A DNA stretch of 64,000 bases from Cohnella sp. CFH 77786 (GCF_019400745.1 NZ_WJIB01000010.1:62001-126000); one strand, 5' to 3'; counted from the stretch's first letter, positions 1 through 9,680 are shown. A program made the numbers and translations. The notes: generated by a model from the letters alone, not told the origin.

Positions 1-1
1 G

Positions 2-1015
2 TTCCGGCCGGAGCAGTGGCAGGGCGTGAAGACCTTGTTCGTCAGTCTCTTCCTGGAAGCCTTGCCCTTCATCCTGCTCGGGGTGCTCGTCTCCTCGGCT
101 TTGCACTTGTTCGTGTCGGACAACGCCCTGCGCCGGCTCATCCCGGCTCACCCGGTTCCCGGCGTGCTGCTCGCCTGCCTGCTCGGCATCCTGCTGCCGG
201 TGTGCGAGTGCGGGATGATCCCGATCGTCCGCGGGCTGATCCGCAAAGGCATGCCGGCCTATCTCGGCATCACCTACATCCTTGCCGCCCCCATCCTCAA
301 CCCGGTCACGTACGCGGCCACGTACCTGGCTTTCCGGACGCAGCCGGAAATGGCGTATTACCGGATGGGACTGGCCTTCGTCTGTGCGGCAGCCATCGGC
401 TGGATCCTGTATGCGTTCGCGAAGCGGAACCCGCTGAGGACGGAGCCTCGCGGCCATCGCGGTCGCGATCATGGCCACGGTCACGATCACGGTAGCCGCG
501 ATCATGGCCACGGTCACGATCACGGTAGCCGCGATCATGGTCACCATCACGATCACGGTCATGGACACGTACATACCCACGGCCACCATCACGACCATCG
601 CCGCAAAGGGAATCCCGTTCTTCAAACGTTCACCCACGCGTCGGACGAATTTTTCGAAATGGGCAAATACTTGGTGCTCGGGGCGTTCCTGACCGCGGTC
701 ATCCAGACGTTCGTCAGTCGGCAGGACCTCCTCTCTCTGGGAGGCGGCCCGATCGGCTCGCACCTGCTGATGATGGGGTTCGCTTATGTCATCTCGCTGT
801 GCTCGACTTCCGACGCCTTCATCGCCGCTTCGTTCTCGGGCACCTTCCCGAAAGGCGCGATGCTTACGTTCATGGTCTTCGGCCCGATGCTCGACTTCAA
901 AAACACGCTGATGATGCTGGCCACGTTCCGCACCCGGTTCGTCGTCCGGCTGTCGCTGCTCATCGCCGTCGTCGTGCTCGCCGCGTCCCTGCTGTTCGAA
1001 ACGCTCGTGCTCTAA
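2..1015 (+). CDS. YcgR-type permease (DUF318/UPF0718), 5' partial
   Basis: Integral membrane permease of the YcgR family, acting in the cytoplasmic membrane. The frame is open to the left edge, so the true start probably lies outside; a GTG at 26 is only an internal possibility. About eight hydrophobic segments are split by a very His/Asp/Gly-rich loop (about residues 153-200), typical of metal-handling loops. The loop DNA contains near-perfect 33-bp tandem copies (about 462-545). The gene is followed after 11 bp by a YcgQ-like gene, the same pairing as Zur-regulated ycgR/ycgQ of Bacillus subtilis, so a role in zinc or other metal homeostasis is inferred. The substrate is unknown. Confidence 0.85.
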   Translation, partial: FRPEQWQGVKTLFVSLFLEALPFILLGVLVSSALHLFVSDNALRRLIPAHPVPGVLLACLLGILLPVCECGMIPIVRGLIRKGMPAYLGITYILAAPILNPVTYAATYLAFRTQPEMAYYRMGLAFVCAAAIGWILYAFAKRNPLRTEPRGHRGRDHGHGHDHGSRDHGHGHDHGSRDHGHHHDHGHGHVHTHGHHHDHRRKGNPVLQTFTHASDEFFEMGKYLVLGAFLTAVIQTFVSRQDLLSLGGGPIGSHLLMMGFAYVISLCSTSDAFIAASFSGTFPKGAMLTFMVFGPMLDFKNTLMMLATFRTRFVVRLSLLIAVVVLAASLLFETLVL

Positions 1016-1026
1016 AAGGAGGGCCT

Positions 1027-2019
1027 ATGGAAACTCATTCCCACCGCAGCCTTATGGCGCATCATTTCATCCGAGCCCTGATCCTGGGCGGCTTCGCTTT
1101 CTACATCATCCGGCTCGTCCGGCTGGACACGCTCACGCTCTATATCGCTCCGCGCATGACGATCTACGTCAAGCTGGCCGCCATGGGCCTGTATTTGGTT
1201 GCCGCCGTTCAGCTCTACCAAGCGTTCCGCGCATGGCAAGGCCAGAAGGACGCGGCGGCATGTGACTGCGAGCATCCGCCTTCCGAATCCTTTTGGCGCA
1301 GCGCCGCGGTGTACACCTTGTTCGCCGTTCCGCTGCTTGTCGGATTCATCACGCCGGACACCACGATCGGAAGCGCGATGGCCGGCAAGAAGGGCATGAA
1401 CCTCTCCGCCGCGTCGGCGGTGAAACCGACGAACGGAGTTGTACCCGCTCCCGCTGCTTCCCCGTCGAAGGCACCCCCGGTTGAGCCTTCCGCGGAGCCG
1501 AACGGCGGCGAATCATCCGCGGGCAAGCCGGCGGACAACCTGGACGCGTTGTTCCCATCGGACCAATTCTCGGAGGCTTACGCGAATTACGGCAAACGGA
1601 TTTACCGCCAGCCGGCGATCGAAGTCACGGAGAAGAGTTTTATGGAAATCCTCACTACGCTCGACATGTTCCTCGACAACTTCGTCGGCAAGAAGCTGAC
1701 GATCAGCGGGTTCGTGTACCGGGATGAAACAATCGCCAAGGACCGCTTCGTGCTCGGGCGGTTCGCGGTCCAATGCTGCACCGCGGACGCGCTCCCATAC
1801 GGGATCATGGTTTCAAGCGGGAATCTGAACGCCAATGCGTATCCCAACGACACGTGGCTTCGGATTACCGGCACGCTGGAGAAGACCGATTACAACGGCA
1901 ACCAGATCATGGGACTCAAGCTGGAGAAAGCGGAGAAGATCAAGCCGGCGTCCGATCCATACGTGTATCCGGATCTGGATTTCGGTTTGGAGGATACGCA
2001 GGGCGGGGGCGGCGGATAA
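1027..2019 (+). CDS. TIGR03943/YcgQ-like membrane protein
   Basis: Partner of the upstream permease. The ATG at 1027 has an ideal RBS (AAAGGAGG at 1016-1023); a longer upstream frame overlaps the permease and is rejected. The protein has about 330 residues: two or three N-terminal membrane segments, another near residues 95-115, a low-complexity Pro/Ala/Ser linker (about 140-180) and a C-terminal soluble domain with an OB-like stretch (KLTISGFVYRD) and a CC pair. This is the usual TIGR03943 layout. Function is inferred only from the permease pairing and the metal association known for the family. Confidence 0.85.
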   Translation: METHSHRSLMAHHFIRALILGGFAFYIIRLVRLDTLTLYIAPRMTIYVKLAAMGLYLVAAVQLYQAFRAWQGQKDAAACDCEHPPSESFWRSAAVYTLFAVPLLVGFITPDTTIGSAMAGKKGMNLSAASAVKPTNGVVPAPAASPSKAPPVEPSAEPNGGESSAGKPADNLDALFPSDQFSEAYANYGKRIYRQPAIEVTEKSFMEILTTLDMFLDNFVGKKLTISGFVYRDETIAKDRFVLGRFAVQCCTADALPYGIMVSSGNLNANAYPNDTWLRITGTLEKTDYNGNQIMGLKLEKAEKIKPASDPYVYPDLDFGLEDTQGGGGG

Positions 2020-2065
2020 GGCGGTTCGTTGGACGGTTTCGGCATAGGCGGAACAATATATGGAA

Positions 2066-2089
2066 AAAGCTCCCCGGTCGGGGAGCTTT
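2066..2089 (+). terminator. Hairpin after the permease operon
   Basis: A perfect 10-bp stem (AAAGCTCCCC / GGGGAGCTTT) with a 4-nt loop lies 46 bp after the stop codon. No strong T-run follows directly, but a second imperfect hairpin at about 2099-2118 is followed by a T-rich stretch, so the two together probably end transcription. Confidence 0.6.
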
Positions 2090-2178
2090 GACGTTAGGAA
2101 GCCCGTTTTTCGGGGCTTGAGTATTTGATTTTGCTTTTTTTGACTTTGCAGATGTGAATCGCAGGTAGAGGACCGCGA

Positions 2179-2822
2179 TAAGCCGGTCTCACCGACTTAA
2201 ACTTCGCCAACCACGGCTCACCGAACACTTTAAGCCTGTCTCATCGACTTAAACTCCGTCACCTGCGACTCGCCGAACACTTTAAGCCTGTCTCGCAAGC
2301 TTAACTCCGACAACCGCGGCTCTCCGAACACTTTAAGCTAGTCCCGCAGGCTTAAACTCCGACAACTGCAGCTCACCGAACACTTTAAGCCTGTCTCGCA
2401 AGCTTAACTCCGACAACCGCGGCTCTCCGAACACTTTTAAGCCTGTCTCGCAAGCTTAACTCCGACAACCGCGGCTCTCCGAACACTTTAAGCCTGTCTC
2501 ACAGGCTTAACTCCGACAACCGCAGCTCGCCGAACACTTTAAGCCGATCTCACCGACTTAAACTCCGACAACCGCCGCTCACCAGACACTTTAAGCCTGT
2601 CTCGCAGGCTTAAACTCCTACAACCACGGCTCTCCGAACACTTTAAGCCTGTCTCGCAGGCTTAAACTCCAACAAACGCAGCTCACCGAACACTTTAAGC
2701 CTGTCTCGCAAGCTTATCTCCGACAACCGCAGCTCATCGAACACCTTAAGCCTGTCTCACAGGCTTAACTCCGACAACCGCAGCTCTTCGAACACGTTAA
2801 GCGAGTCCCGCAGGTTTAAACC
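2179..2822. repeat. Repeat array A: about 13 units of 51-53 bp with inverted repeats
   Basis: This fills the gap between the 3' ends of the permease operon and csoR. Each unit has an arm pair such as TTAAGCCTG / CAGGCTTAA around a 5-nt loop (tctca or tctcg), then a conserved spacer (ctccgacaaccgc.gctc.ccgaacac). Copies start near 2180, 2231, 2283, 2335, 2387, 2439, 2490, 2542, 2594, 2646, 2697, 2748 and 2800. The period is not a multiple of three and no credible gene is present. Confidence 0.93.
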
Positions 2823-2840
2823 GTGGACGGTCTCTCCCTC

Positions 2841-3176
2841 TTATTTCATCAATTTGTTGACCGTAACCAGCAATTCGTCAATGACTTCATGTTCGCCCGC
2901 CTGAATCCGTTCGATCACGCAGCTTCTCATGTGCCCCTCAAGAAGGAGCTTGCCGACTCCATTCAGCGCGGATTGCACGGAGGCGATCTGATTGAGGATA
3001 TCGTCGCAATACGTGTCTTTCTCGATCATGCCCTTCACGCCGCGGATCTGGCCTTCGATCCGGTTCAGACGGCTGATGAGATTGGCCTTCACCTGGTCCG
3101 AGTGATGGCTCTTGCGAGCGGAACCGCCGCCTTCGGCGCCGTGGTCGTCATGGCAGGACGGTGCGGTTTGTTCCAT
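2841..3176 (-). CDS. csoR: Copper-sensing repressor CsoR
   Basis: DUF156/CsoR family all-helical DNA-binding repressor of 111 residues. The Cu(I) ligand set is present: Cys57, His82 and Cys86 (YCDDILNQ and LEGHMRSC). A His-rich N-terminal tail (HDDHGAEGG) precedes the helical core. The start has an AGAGGTGATC ribosome site. A textbook CsoR operator overlaps the promoter just upstream, so autoregulation is very likely. No copZ or copA is adjacent; its other targets must lie elsewhere or beyond the window. Confidence 0.93.
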   Translation of the reverse strand: MEQTAPSCHDDHGAEGGGSARKSHHSDQVKANLISRLNRIEGQIRGVKGMIEKDTYCDDILNQIASVQSALNGVGKLLLEGHMRSCVIERIQAGEHEVIDELLVTVNKLMK

Positions 3177-3206
3177 CGATGATCACCTCTTGTTGACCAT
3201 CATATT

Positions 3207-3223
3207 ATACCCCTGCGGGGTAT
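3207..3223 (-). promoter_or_regulatory. CsoR operator within the csoR promoter
   Basis: Perfect 7-3-7 palindrome ATACCCCTGCGGGGTAT, the G/C-tract form known for CsoR operators in Bacilli. On the minus strand it sits between TTGACA (complement of 3223-3228) and TATAAT/TATGAT-like -10 candidates, so bound CsoR would block polymerase. Confidence 0.88.
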
Positions 3224-3506
3224 GTCAATCCACTGATTTGACGATTCACTTTTGAGATTCCCCTTCTTGCTAGTCACTCCTGCTTACCGGCAGCAGGAAC
3301 GCTTCAACTAGCGCTGTTAGGGCGAATCCCCCTCAAATATCCAAGCCTCGGGATAATCCCCTCGACCCGCACGATGAATATCGTTAACCCCCATACCATG
3401 CAAAATGTTGCTTACCTATTAGAGAATACTTCATCCGTCTAAAGCGGTTACTTTTGTTGCCTTCAGACATGACGTGCTCTCTTCCGCGGCACGCCCTTCT
3501 CCTCAC

Positions 3507-5798
3507 CTACGCGCGATCGAGCCGCAGCTCCCCGGTTCCGGGGTCGGCCAGAACGAGACGCGCTTCGAATTCGCCGCCTTCATCCTTCAGCTTCAGCTTG
3601 GACGTCTTGCCTTTCTCGACGAGGCTGCGGACCATCGCGTCGGTGAGCGTTCTGCCGAAGCTGTCTTTCCAAATCACGAACTTGCAGCCGGTCTTGTACT
3701 CGCTGCAGCCATATCCTTTGCGGCCCATGAAAATATGGCCGCCGCATCCCGGACGCGGACAGCGGGCAACGGTGCCGGCCGGGGCGTCAGGCGACGACGA
3801 CGCCTGCGCGGGCAGCTGCTTCTTCTCCGCGGGGGCGGTCGTCCTCTTCGCTCGGGTTGCTGTCGCCGCCTTGCCTCTGCCTCTTGCGCCGACCGGCTTC
3901 TCGTCCGCTGCGAACGCCGTTTTCGCCGCCTGCTGTTGGCCGCGCACGCGCTCGACGATCTGCACGGCGAACTTCTTTACATTCTCCATGAACTTCTCCG
4001 CCGACGCTTGTCCGCGGGAAATTTCCGTCAGCCGCCGCTCCCAATGTCCCGTCATCTCGGGGGAAGCGAGCAGCTCCACGCCGGCCCCGCGGATGAGCTC
4101 GATCGCCGTACGCCCTTTCCGCGTGATCGTCAGCTTCTTCCCTTGCATGTCGATGTAGCCTACTTGCTTCAGCCGCTCGATCGTGGCCGCCCGGGTGGCC
4201 GGCGTGCCGAGGCCGGAATCCTTCATCGCGTCGCGCAGCTCCTCGTCCTCGATCTGCTTGCCCGCGCTTTCCATCGCCTTCAGCAGCGTGCCTTCCGTAT
4301 AATGCTTGGGAGGTTGGGTCTCCTTGGCCTTCACTTCGGCATCCGCACAAGCGACCGGCAGATCGGGATTCAGCACGAACGGCGTTTCGATCTCCTCGGT
4401 CTCGTCCTCCCGCTCCGGTCCCGAACCTCCGTCGTCTTTGTCCCCTTTTTTGCCGCGGCCCTTTCCTTTTGCGTTTCCGCCATCTCCATCCGCCGCTTGT
4501 CCCGCGTATACGACTTTCCAGCCGTCGGACAGCTTCTCTTTGATCGTCGTTTTGAACCGTTCCTCCGCGGCGACCGTCATAACGGTGTGTACTTTATATT
4601 CCGCAGCGGGATAGTAGTGCGACAGGAACCGGCGGACGATCAGGTCGTACAGCTTGCGTTCCTCGGGACTCAGCGCTCCCGGCTTCTTGAACGTCGGCAT
4701 GATCGCATGGTGATCCTCGACCTTCGAAGGGTTGCACACGTTCCGGTTGCCCGTATGGACCAGGTTCCGGTTCGCTCCCTGAACGAGGGCGTCGTACTCG
4801 GACCCCCGAAGCGAGCCGAGCACGCGGTGCATTTCCGGGATGTTCTGCTCCGTCACGTAGTTCGAATTGGTACGGGGATACGAAATGACCTTATGCTTCT
4901 CGTAAAGCGACTGCGCGATGTCGAGCGTCTTCTTGGCGGAGAAGCCGAACTTGCCGTTCGCGTCCCGCTGCAGCAGCGTTAGGTCGTAAAGCTTCCACGG
5001 GTATTCCTTCGTATCCTTGATCTCGTAGGACTCGACCTTCGCGGAAACACCCTTCACCTTGGCGGCCAGCCGCTCCGCGCGTTCGGGATCGGTGATCCGT
5101 TCTCCCTGCCACATCCCCCGATACGAGGTGGATTCCTGGCCGAAAAATCCGTACACCTCATAATATTTCTGGGAGTCGAACGACTCGATTTGCAGTTGAC
5201 GGTCATAGATCAGCGCCAGAACCGGGGTCTGCACCCGTCCGACAGACAGCAGCTCCCCGTGCTTCGTCGTGAAAGCCCGCGAGCCGTTCATTCCGATCAG
5301 CCAGTCGGCTTCGCTTCGGGAACGGGCGGCAACGGTCAAATTCAGGTATTCCGCATCGTCCTTGAGCTGCTCGAACCCTTTGCGGATCGTCTCGGGCGTG
5401 AGGTCGGAAATCCAGAGCCGCTTGACGGGATGGTTCAGGCGGAGGTACCGCTTGATCAAGGAGAAAATATGCTGCCCTTCGCGCCCGGCGTCGCACGCGT
5501 TCACGAGCTCTCCGCAGCGGGCGGCCAGTTCCTTGATGACGCCGAGCTGGTCCTTCGTCCGCGGATTGGGCAGCAGCCGGAAATCTTCCGGAATGATGGG
5601 GAGATCCTGCAGGCGCCATTTTTTGTATTTCTCGTCGTAGTGGTCCGGCTCGGCCAAGCCGATGAGATGGCCGATCGCCCACGTGATGACGTAACGCTCC
5701 CCTTCGAGGTGGGTCCGTTTGTTCACCGCTTTGGGTTCGATCACGGCGGCGATATTGCGTCCCATATCCGGTTTTTCGGCGATGACGAGCGTTTTCAA
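3507..5798 (-). CDS. topB: DNA topoisomerase III
   Basis: Type IA topoisomerase that relaxes and decatenates DNA. It begins with a Toprim domain (KTLVIAEKPDMGR; acidic DAGREGQ), followed by the catalytic core with the SYPRT active site (Tyr307 from this start), a Lys/Arg/Ala-rich linker and a C-terminal zinc-ribbon-like region (CPRPGCGG...GCSEYKTGCKF). The TTG at 5798 is chosen because family members begin MKTLVIAEKP and GGAG lies 11 nt upstream. An upstream ATG at 5828 would add ten residues but has no visible RBS. The gene is monocistronic. Confidence 0.93.
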   Translation of the reverse strand: MKTLVIAEKPDMGRNIAAVIEPKAVNKRTHLEGERYVITWAIGHLIGLAEPDHYDEKYKKWRLQDLPIIPEDFRLLPNPRTKDQLGVIKELAARCGELVNACDAGREGQHIFSLIKRYLRLNHPVKRLWISDLTPETIRKGFEQLKDDAEYLNLTVAARSRSEADWLIGMNGSRAFTTKHGELLSVGRVQTPVLALIYDRQLQIESFDSQKYYEVYGFFGQESTSYRGMWQGERITDPERAERLAAKVKGVSAKVESYEIKDTKEYPWKLYDLTLLQRDANGKFGFSAKKTLDIAQSLYEKHKVISYPRTNSNYVTEQNIPEMHRVLGSLRGSEYDALVQGANRNLVHTGNRNVCNPSKVEDHHAIMPTFKKPGALSPEERKLYDLIVRRFLSHYYPAAEYKVHTVMTVAAEERFKTTIKEKLSDGWKVVYAGQAADGDGGNAKGKGRGKKGDKDDGGSGPEREDETEEIETPFVLNPDLPVACADAEVKAKETQPPKHYTEGTLLKAMESAGKQIEDEELRDAMKDSGLGTPATRAATIERLKQVGYIDMQGKKLTITRKGRTAIELIRGAGVELLASPEMTGHWERRLTEISRGQASAEKFMENVKKFAVQIVERVRGQQQAAKTAFAADEKPVGARGRGKAATATRAKRTTAPAEKKQLPAQASSSPDAPAGTVARCPRPGCGGHIFMGRKGYGCSEYKTGCKFVIWKDSFGRTLTDAMVRSLVEKGKTSKLKLKDEGGEFEARLVLADPGTGELRLDRA

Positions 5799-5955
5799 AG
5801 GTTTCTTCCACTCCGATAGAAGATGCATATTTTACAGCCGTATGGTACTTTGAATATTATACTACATTGAAGGTTAACGGCGTTGAGCCGTGTTGTATCG
5901 CCGTTATTCATGGTAATAAACATATAATCATGCGCTGAAATAAGGAGTGGAGAAC

Positions 5956-8010
5956 ATGCCGCAAACGGCCCAGAGAACCGTCAGATCCGTGTGCCCTCTC
6001 GACTGTCCGGATACATGCAGCTTGAAAGTCACGCTGGAAGGAGACCGGATCGTCGCCGTCGATGGGGACCCGGACCATCCGGTTACCCAAGGAGCGATTT
6101 GCAACAAGGTGCGGAACATGCCGGGCCGCGTGCATCATCCCGAGCGGCTGACGTATCCGATGCGGAGGATTGCCCCCAAAGGAACTTCCGGGATTGAGGC
6201 GTTCGAGCGGATCACTTGGGAGGAGGCGTACGAGGACATCGTCCGGCGGATGAACGCGGCGATCGAGGAATGCGGGCCGGAGGCCGTCATGCCCTACAGC
6301 TTCTATGGCAACATGGGCTATCTGAACGCCGAGGGCATGGACCGGCGGTTCTTCCACCGCCTGGGCGCCACGCAGCTCGACCGGACGATCTGCAGCGTGG
6401 CGGGCGGCGTCGGCTACAAATATACGATGGGAGCGGGAGCGGGGATCGACCCGGAGGATACGGTCCACTCCAAGCTGATTCTCGTATGGGGCTGCAACCT
6501 CGTCTCCACGAATATGCACCAGGTCATGTACGCTACGGAAGCCCGCAAGCGGGGCGCCAAAATCATCCACATCGACGTTCACCGCAACCGCACGTCAACT
6601 TGGGCGGACGAATTCATTGCCGTGCGGCCGGGAACCGACGCCGCTTTGGCGCTGGGCATGATGCATGTCCTCATCCGGGACGGTTTGACGGACGAGCGGT
6701 TCTTGGAGGATCGGACGGTCGGTTACGAGGAACTGGCGGCACAAGCGGCGCTATATCCGCCGGAGCGGGTCGAGGAAATCACGGGGGTGCCCGCTGACGT
6801 CGTGGTCCGGTTGGCGCGGGAATACGGGACGGTATCTCCCGCTTATATTCGGATCGGCAACGGCCTGCAGCATCACGACAACGGAGGGATGGCGGTCCGC
6901 ACGATCGCATGCCTGCCCGCGCTGACCGGCCAATGGAACGTCAAGGGCGGCGGCGCGATCAAGAGTAACGGCCACTATACGGGTATGAACGAGAACCGGC
7001 TGATGCGGCCGGATCTGCTCGCCAACCGTTCGACCCGCGTCGTGAACATGAATCAGCTCGGCGACGCATTGCTGCAGCTGCAGGACCCGCCGGTGAAGTT
7101 CCTGTTCGTCTACAGCTGCAATCCCGCCATCGTGACGCCGGATTCCAACCGGGTGCGCGAAGGTTTGATGAGAGAAGATTTGTTCACCGTCGTTCACGAC
7201 CTTTTCCTGACCGATACGTGCCGCTACGCGGATCTCGTTCTCCCGGCGACAAGCCATTTCGAGAACCTGGACTTATTCACCTCTTACTGGCACCTCTATG
7301 TCCAGCTGCATGAACCGATCCTCGAGCCGATGGGCGAATGCAAGTCGAACTTCACGTTGTTCAAGGAGCTCGGGCTGCGGATGGGGTTCGAGCCGGACGT
7401 ATTCGGGATCACGGAGGAGCAGATGATCCGGGAAGCGCTCGACAATCCGGACAATCCGTATTTGGAAGGAATCACGTTCGAGAAGCTGCGGGAGCGCGGG
7501 TGGATGAAGGCTGGGCTGAAAGGCTTGTCGTTGTTCGAGCATCGCATCCCGACCCCGTCCGGCAAAATCGAGCTGTTCTCGGAGCGGATGCGTCTCGCCG
7601 GACTGCCTCCGGTTCCCGAATACTCGCCGGTCGGCGGGGATGAGGAGGAATTGCCGTTCTTGTTGGTGGCGGGGCCGAACCACAGCTTCCTCAACTCGAC
7701 GTTCGCCAACCAGGAGAAGCTGAAGAAGCTGGAGAAGCAGCCGACGCTGCACATGCACCGGGATGACGCCGCGGCTCTGGGTCTCTCGTCGGGCGACCGG
7801 GTCCGCGTGCGCAACGGGCGCGGCGAAGTCGTCATTACCTTGGATGCGGCGGAAAACGTGCTGCCGGGCGTCTTGGTGACGCAAGGCTTGTGGTGGGAAG
7901 ACGGCTACGGGGGCGAGCAGTCGATCAACGCGCTGACGCCCCAGCGCCTCGCGGACATGGGCGGAGGAGCAACGTTCTTCTCGGCGCGGGTGGAGGTTCT
8001 GCCTGCTTAG
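5956..8010 (+). CDS. Molybdopterin oxidoreductase (YoaE-like)
   Basis: Member of the DMSO-reductase/formate-dehydrogenase superfamily, 684 residues. The N-terminal [4Fe-4S] ligand set is Cys13, Cys17, Cys21 and Cys49 (CPLDCPDTC...ICNKV). The molybdopterin-binding core follows, and the C-terminal dinucleotide-binding domain (about 565-684) contains LHMHRDDAAALGLSSGDRV. AAGGAG at 5942-5947 places the start at ATG 5956; the upstream GTG overlaps that RBS. No twin-arginine signal is seen, so it is probably cytoplasmic. No partner subunits are nearby and the substrate is unknown. Confidence 0.88.
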   Translation: MPQTAQRTVRSVCPLDCPDTCSLKVTLEGDRIVAVDGDPDHPVTQGAICNKVRNMPGRVHHPERLTYPMRRIAPKGTSGIEAFERITWEEAYEDIVRRMNAAIEECGPEAVMPYSFYGNMGYLNAEGMDRRFFHRLGATQLDRTICSVAGGVGYKYTMGAGAGIDPEDTVHSKLILVWGCNLVSTNMHQVMYATEARKRGAKIIHIDVHRNRTSTWADEFIAVRPGTDAALALGMMHVLIRDGLTDERFLEDRTVGYEELAAQAALYPPERVEEITGVPADVVVRLAREYGTVSPAYIRIGNGLQHHDNGGMAVRTIACLPALTGQWNVKGGGAIKSNGHYTGMNENRLMRPDLLANRSTRVVNMNQLGDALLQLQDPPVKFLFVYSCNPAIVTPDSNRVREGLMREDLFTVVHDLFLTDTCRYADLVLPATSHFENLDLFTSYWHLYVQLHEPILEPMGECKSNFTLFKELGLRMGFEPDVFGITEEQMIREALDNPDNPYLEGITFEKLRERGWMKAGLKGLSLFEHRIPTPSGKIELFSERMRLAGLPPVPEYSPVGGDEEELPFLLVAGPNHSFLNSTFANQEKLKKLEKQPTLHMHRDDAAALGLSSGDRVRVRNGRGEVVITLDAAENVLPGVLVTQGLWWEDGYGGEQSINALTPQRLADMGGGATFFSARVEVLPA

Positions 8011-8097
8011 GCAGCGGGTTCGGCGGGGTGTTCCGACAACCTTTATTGCCTGGTCAGTCGACCGGAAACGCGCTCTGGACCTGCAACGGCTTACAAA

Positions 8098-8125
8098 GCC
8101 CCCGCCTTGTCTTCAAGATGGGGGC
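8098..8125. terminator. Shared hairpin between convergent genes
   Basis: GCCCCC and CTTG arms pair with CAAG and GGGGGC around a 4-nt loop with a two-base internal mismatch. It lies between the 3' ends of the molybdopterin gene and the transporter gene. The T-run is weak. Confidence 0.45.
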
Positions 8126-8138
8126 AGGTTCATCTTGC

Positions 8139-9554
8139 CTACAGCAAGAACATTGCCACGACCGTCGTCACCGCGAGCCCGATCAGCACCGGCTTCAGAT
8201 TCCGCCGCGCCAGCTCGAACGGGCTGACGCCGCAGATCGCCGCGGCCGGGATGAGCGCCCACGGGATCAGCGTGCCTCCGCCCACCCAGATCGCAGCCAC
8301 TTGGCCGAGGGCGGTCAGCGTGTCGTTGCCGCCGACGGAGACCGAGAACATGTGCGCGATCGATCCGACGAGCGAGATTCCGGAGAACCCAGATCCGTCC
8401 AGCCCCGTGATCGCCCCGGTAGCCGTCAGCGTCACCGCCGCCACCGCCCCGTTCACGGGGACGTGGTTCGCGAGCGCGACGCCGAGGTCGTTCACGATGC
8501 CGTGGGAGCCTTGGAGCGCCTGCTCGCCGAACAGCGCGGTGAAGGCGGAGTCGCCGAGGTAGAAGAATGCGGCGATCGGAATGACGGGACCGAACACGCG
8601 GAATCCGAATTGGAACCCCTCGATCAAATAGGACGTCGTCTCCTCTAGCCCCCGGTTCCGATGGGCCAGCAGCGTAACGCCGATAAGGATCAGCACGGCC
8701 GTTCCGCCGATCAAGGCGGTCGCGTCTCCGCCCTGCAGACGGAAGGCGAGCATGACCGCGACGTCCGCCGCGAACAGCAGCGCGATGATGACGGCAACGA
8801 AACCCTTGAGTTCCCTCGGCAGCATGGCCCCGGAACGTACAACCCCGCTCAAACTCTCAGCCGGAAGTGCTCCGACTGCCCCCCTCCCGACCAGTCCGTC
8901 GCGCCAGGTGCCGCGTTTCCGATCGCGGCTCATCATCCAGAACGCGGCAACCGTCGTCACGACGCCCATGACGGCGACGAGCGGAACGCTCGCCTCCATC
9001 ACCTGCGATACCGGCAGTCCCGCCGCGTCGGCGGTCAATTTGGGCGCCCCTTGGATGACGTAATCCCCGGAGAGCGCGATCCCGTGGCCGAACAGGTTCA
9101 TCGCCATCGCCGCTCCGAGCGCCGGCAGCCCGACCCGCACCGCCACCGGCAGCAGGACCGCGCCGATGAGCGCGACGCCCGGCGACGGCCAGAAAAACAG
9201 CGACGTCACCAGCATGATGAGGCCGATTCCCCAGTAAGCCTGCGCCGGCGTCCGAAGAAACCGCGTCAGCGGCTTCACCATCGTTTCGTTGATGCCTGTA
9301 ATGATAAGAACCCGGCTCATGGCCACGATGATCGAGATGATGAAGATCGTGCCGAGCAGCTCTTTGGTCGCGTAGATAAAGCTGTTGAAAATGCCGGATA
9401 CCGCGCCGTTCAACGTTTCGGTGGCGATCCACCCCAGCGTGAAAATGCCGGCTACGCAAATCAGGGTCGTATCCCTGCGTTTCACCAGTACCGCCAGAAT
9501 AAAGACGATAAAAGCCAGATAAACCCAGTGCAGCGCCGTCAGCTGTATGCTCAC
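8139..9554 (-). CDS. Multi-spanning membrane transporter, substrate unknown
   Basis: A 471-residue, strongly hydrophobic protein with about 12 membrane segments, resembling ion-transporter-superfamily (dicarboxylate/gluconate/Na+-coupled) carriers. Pseudo-repeated segments such as ALIGAVLLPVAVRVGLPALGA and the polar motif NLFGHGIALSGDYVIQGAP lie at the likely substrate site. The start is GTG with GGAG 11 nt upstream. It is divergent from the response regulator. The specificity cannot be read from the sequence. Confidence 0.75.
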   Translation of the reverse strand: MSIQLTALHWVYLAFIVFILAVLVKRRDTTLICVAGIFTLGWIATETLNGAVSGIFNSFIYATKELLGTIFIISIIVAMSRVLIITGINETMVKPLTRFLRTPAQAYWGIGLIMLVTSLFFWPSPGVALIGAVLLPVAVRVGLPALGAAMAMNLFGHGIALSGDYVIQGAPKLTADAAGLPVSQVMEASVPLVAVMGVVTTVAAFWMMSRDRKRGTWRDGLVGRGAVGALPAESLSGVVRSGAMLPRELKGFVAVIIALLFAADVAVMLAFRLQGGDATALIGGTAVLILIGVTLLAHRNRGLEETTSYLIEGFQFGFRVFGPVIPIAAFFYLGDSAFTALFGEQALQGSHGIVNDLGVALANHVPVNGAVAAVTLTATGAITGLDGSGFSGISLVGSIAHMFSVSVGGNDTLTALGQVAAIWVGGGTLIPWALIPAAAICGVSPFELARRNLKPVLIGLAVTTVVAMFLL

Positions 9555-9639
9555 CGGGAATCACTCTCCAACCATGCAGTGTAGGTGCTACATGGTATGC
9601 GGTTTCGCCGCTAGGCGTTCGCACAGGGCCAAGCTTCCT

Positions 9640-9680
9640 GGCTCCAAGCGGCAGCCCGCTTCGTTAGACGGCTTAGAGCC
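9640..9680 (+). other. Structured element upstream of the response regulator
   Basis: A nested inverted repeat: outer arms GGCTC-AAGC / GCTT-GAGCC and a perfect inner hairpin AAGCGG-cagc-CCGCTT. It lies in the divergent intergenic region and could be an operator, a leader structure or a terminator facing either way. Confidence 0.3.

Noticed and set aside
799-1026. Upstream extension of the YcgQ-like gene to 799
   Set aside because: It would overlap the permease by more than 200 bp; ATG 1027 has an ideal RBS.
5933-5938. TATAAT as promoter of the molybdopterin gene
   Set aside because: A start from it would fall inside the ribosome-binding site and no -35 is at the right distance.
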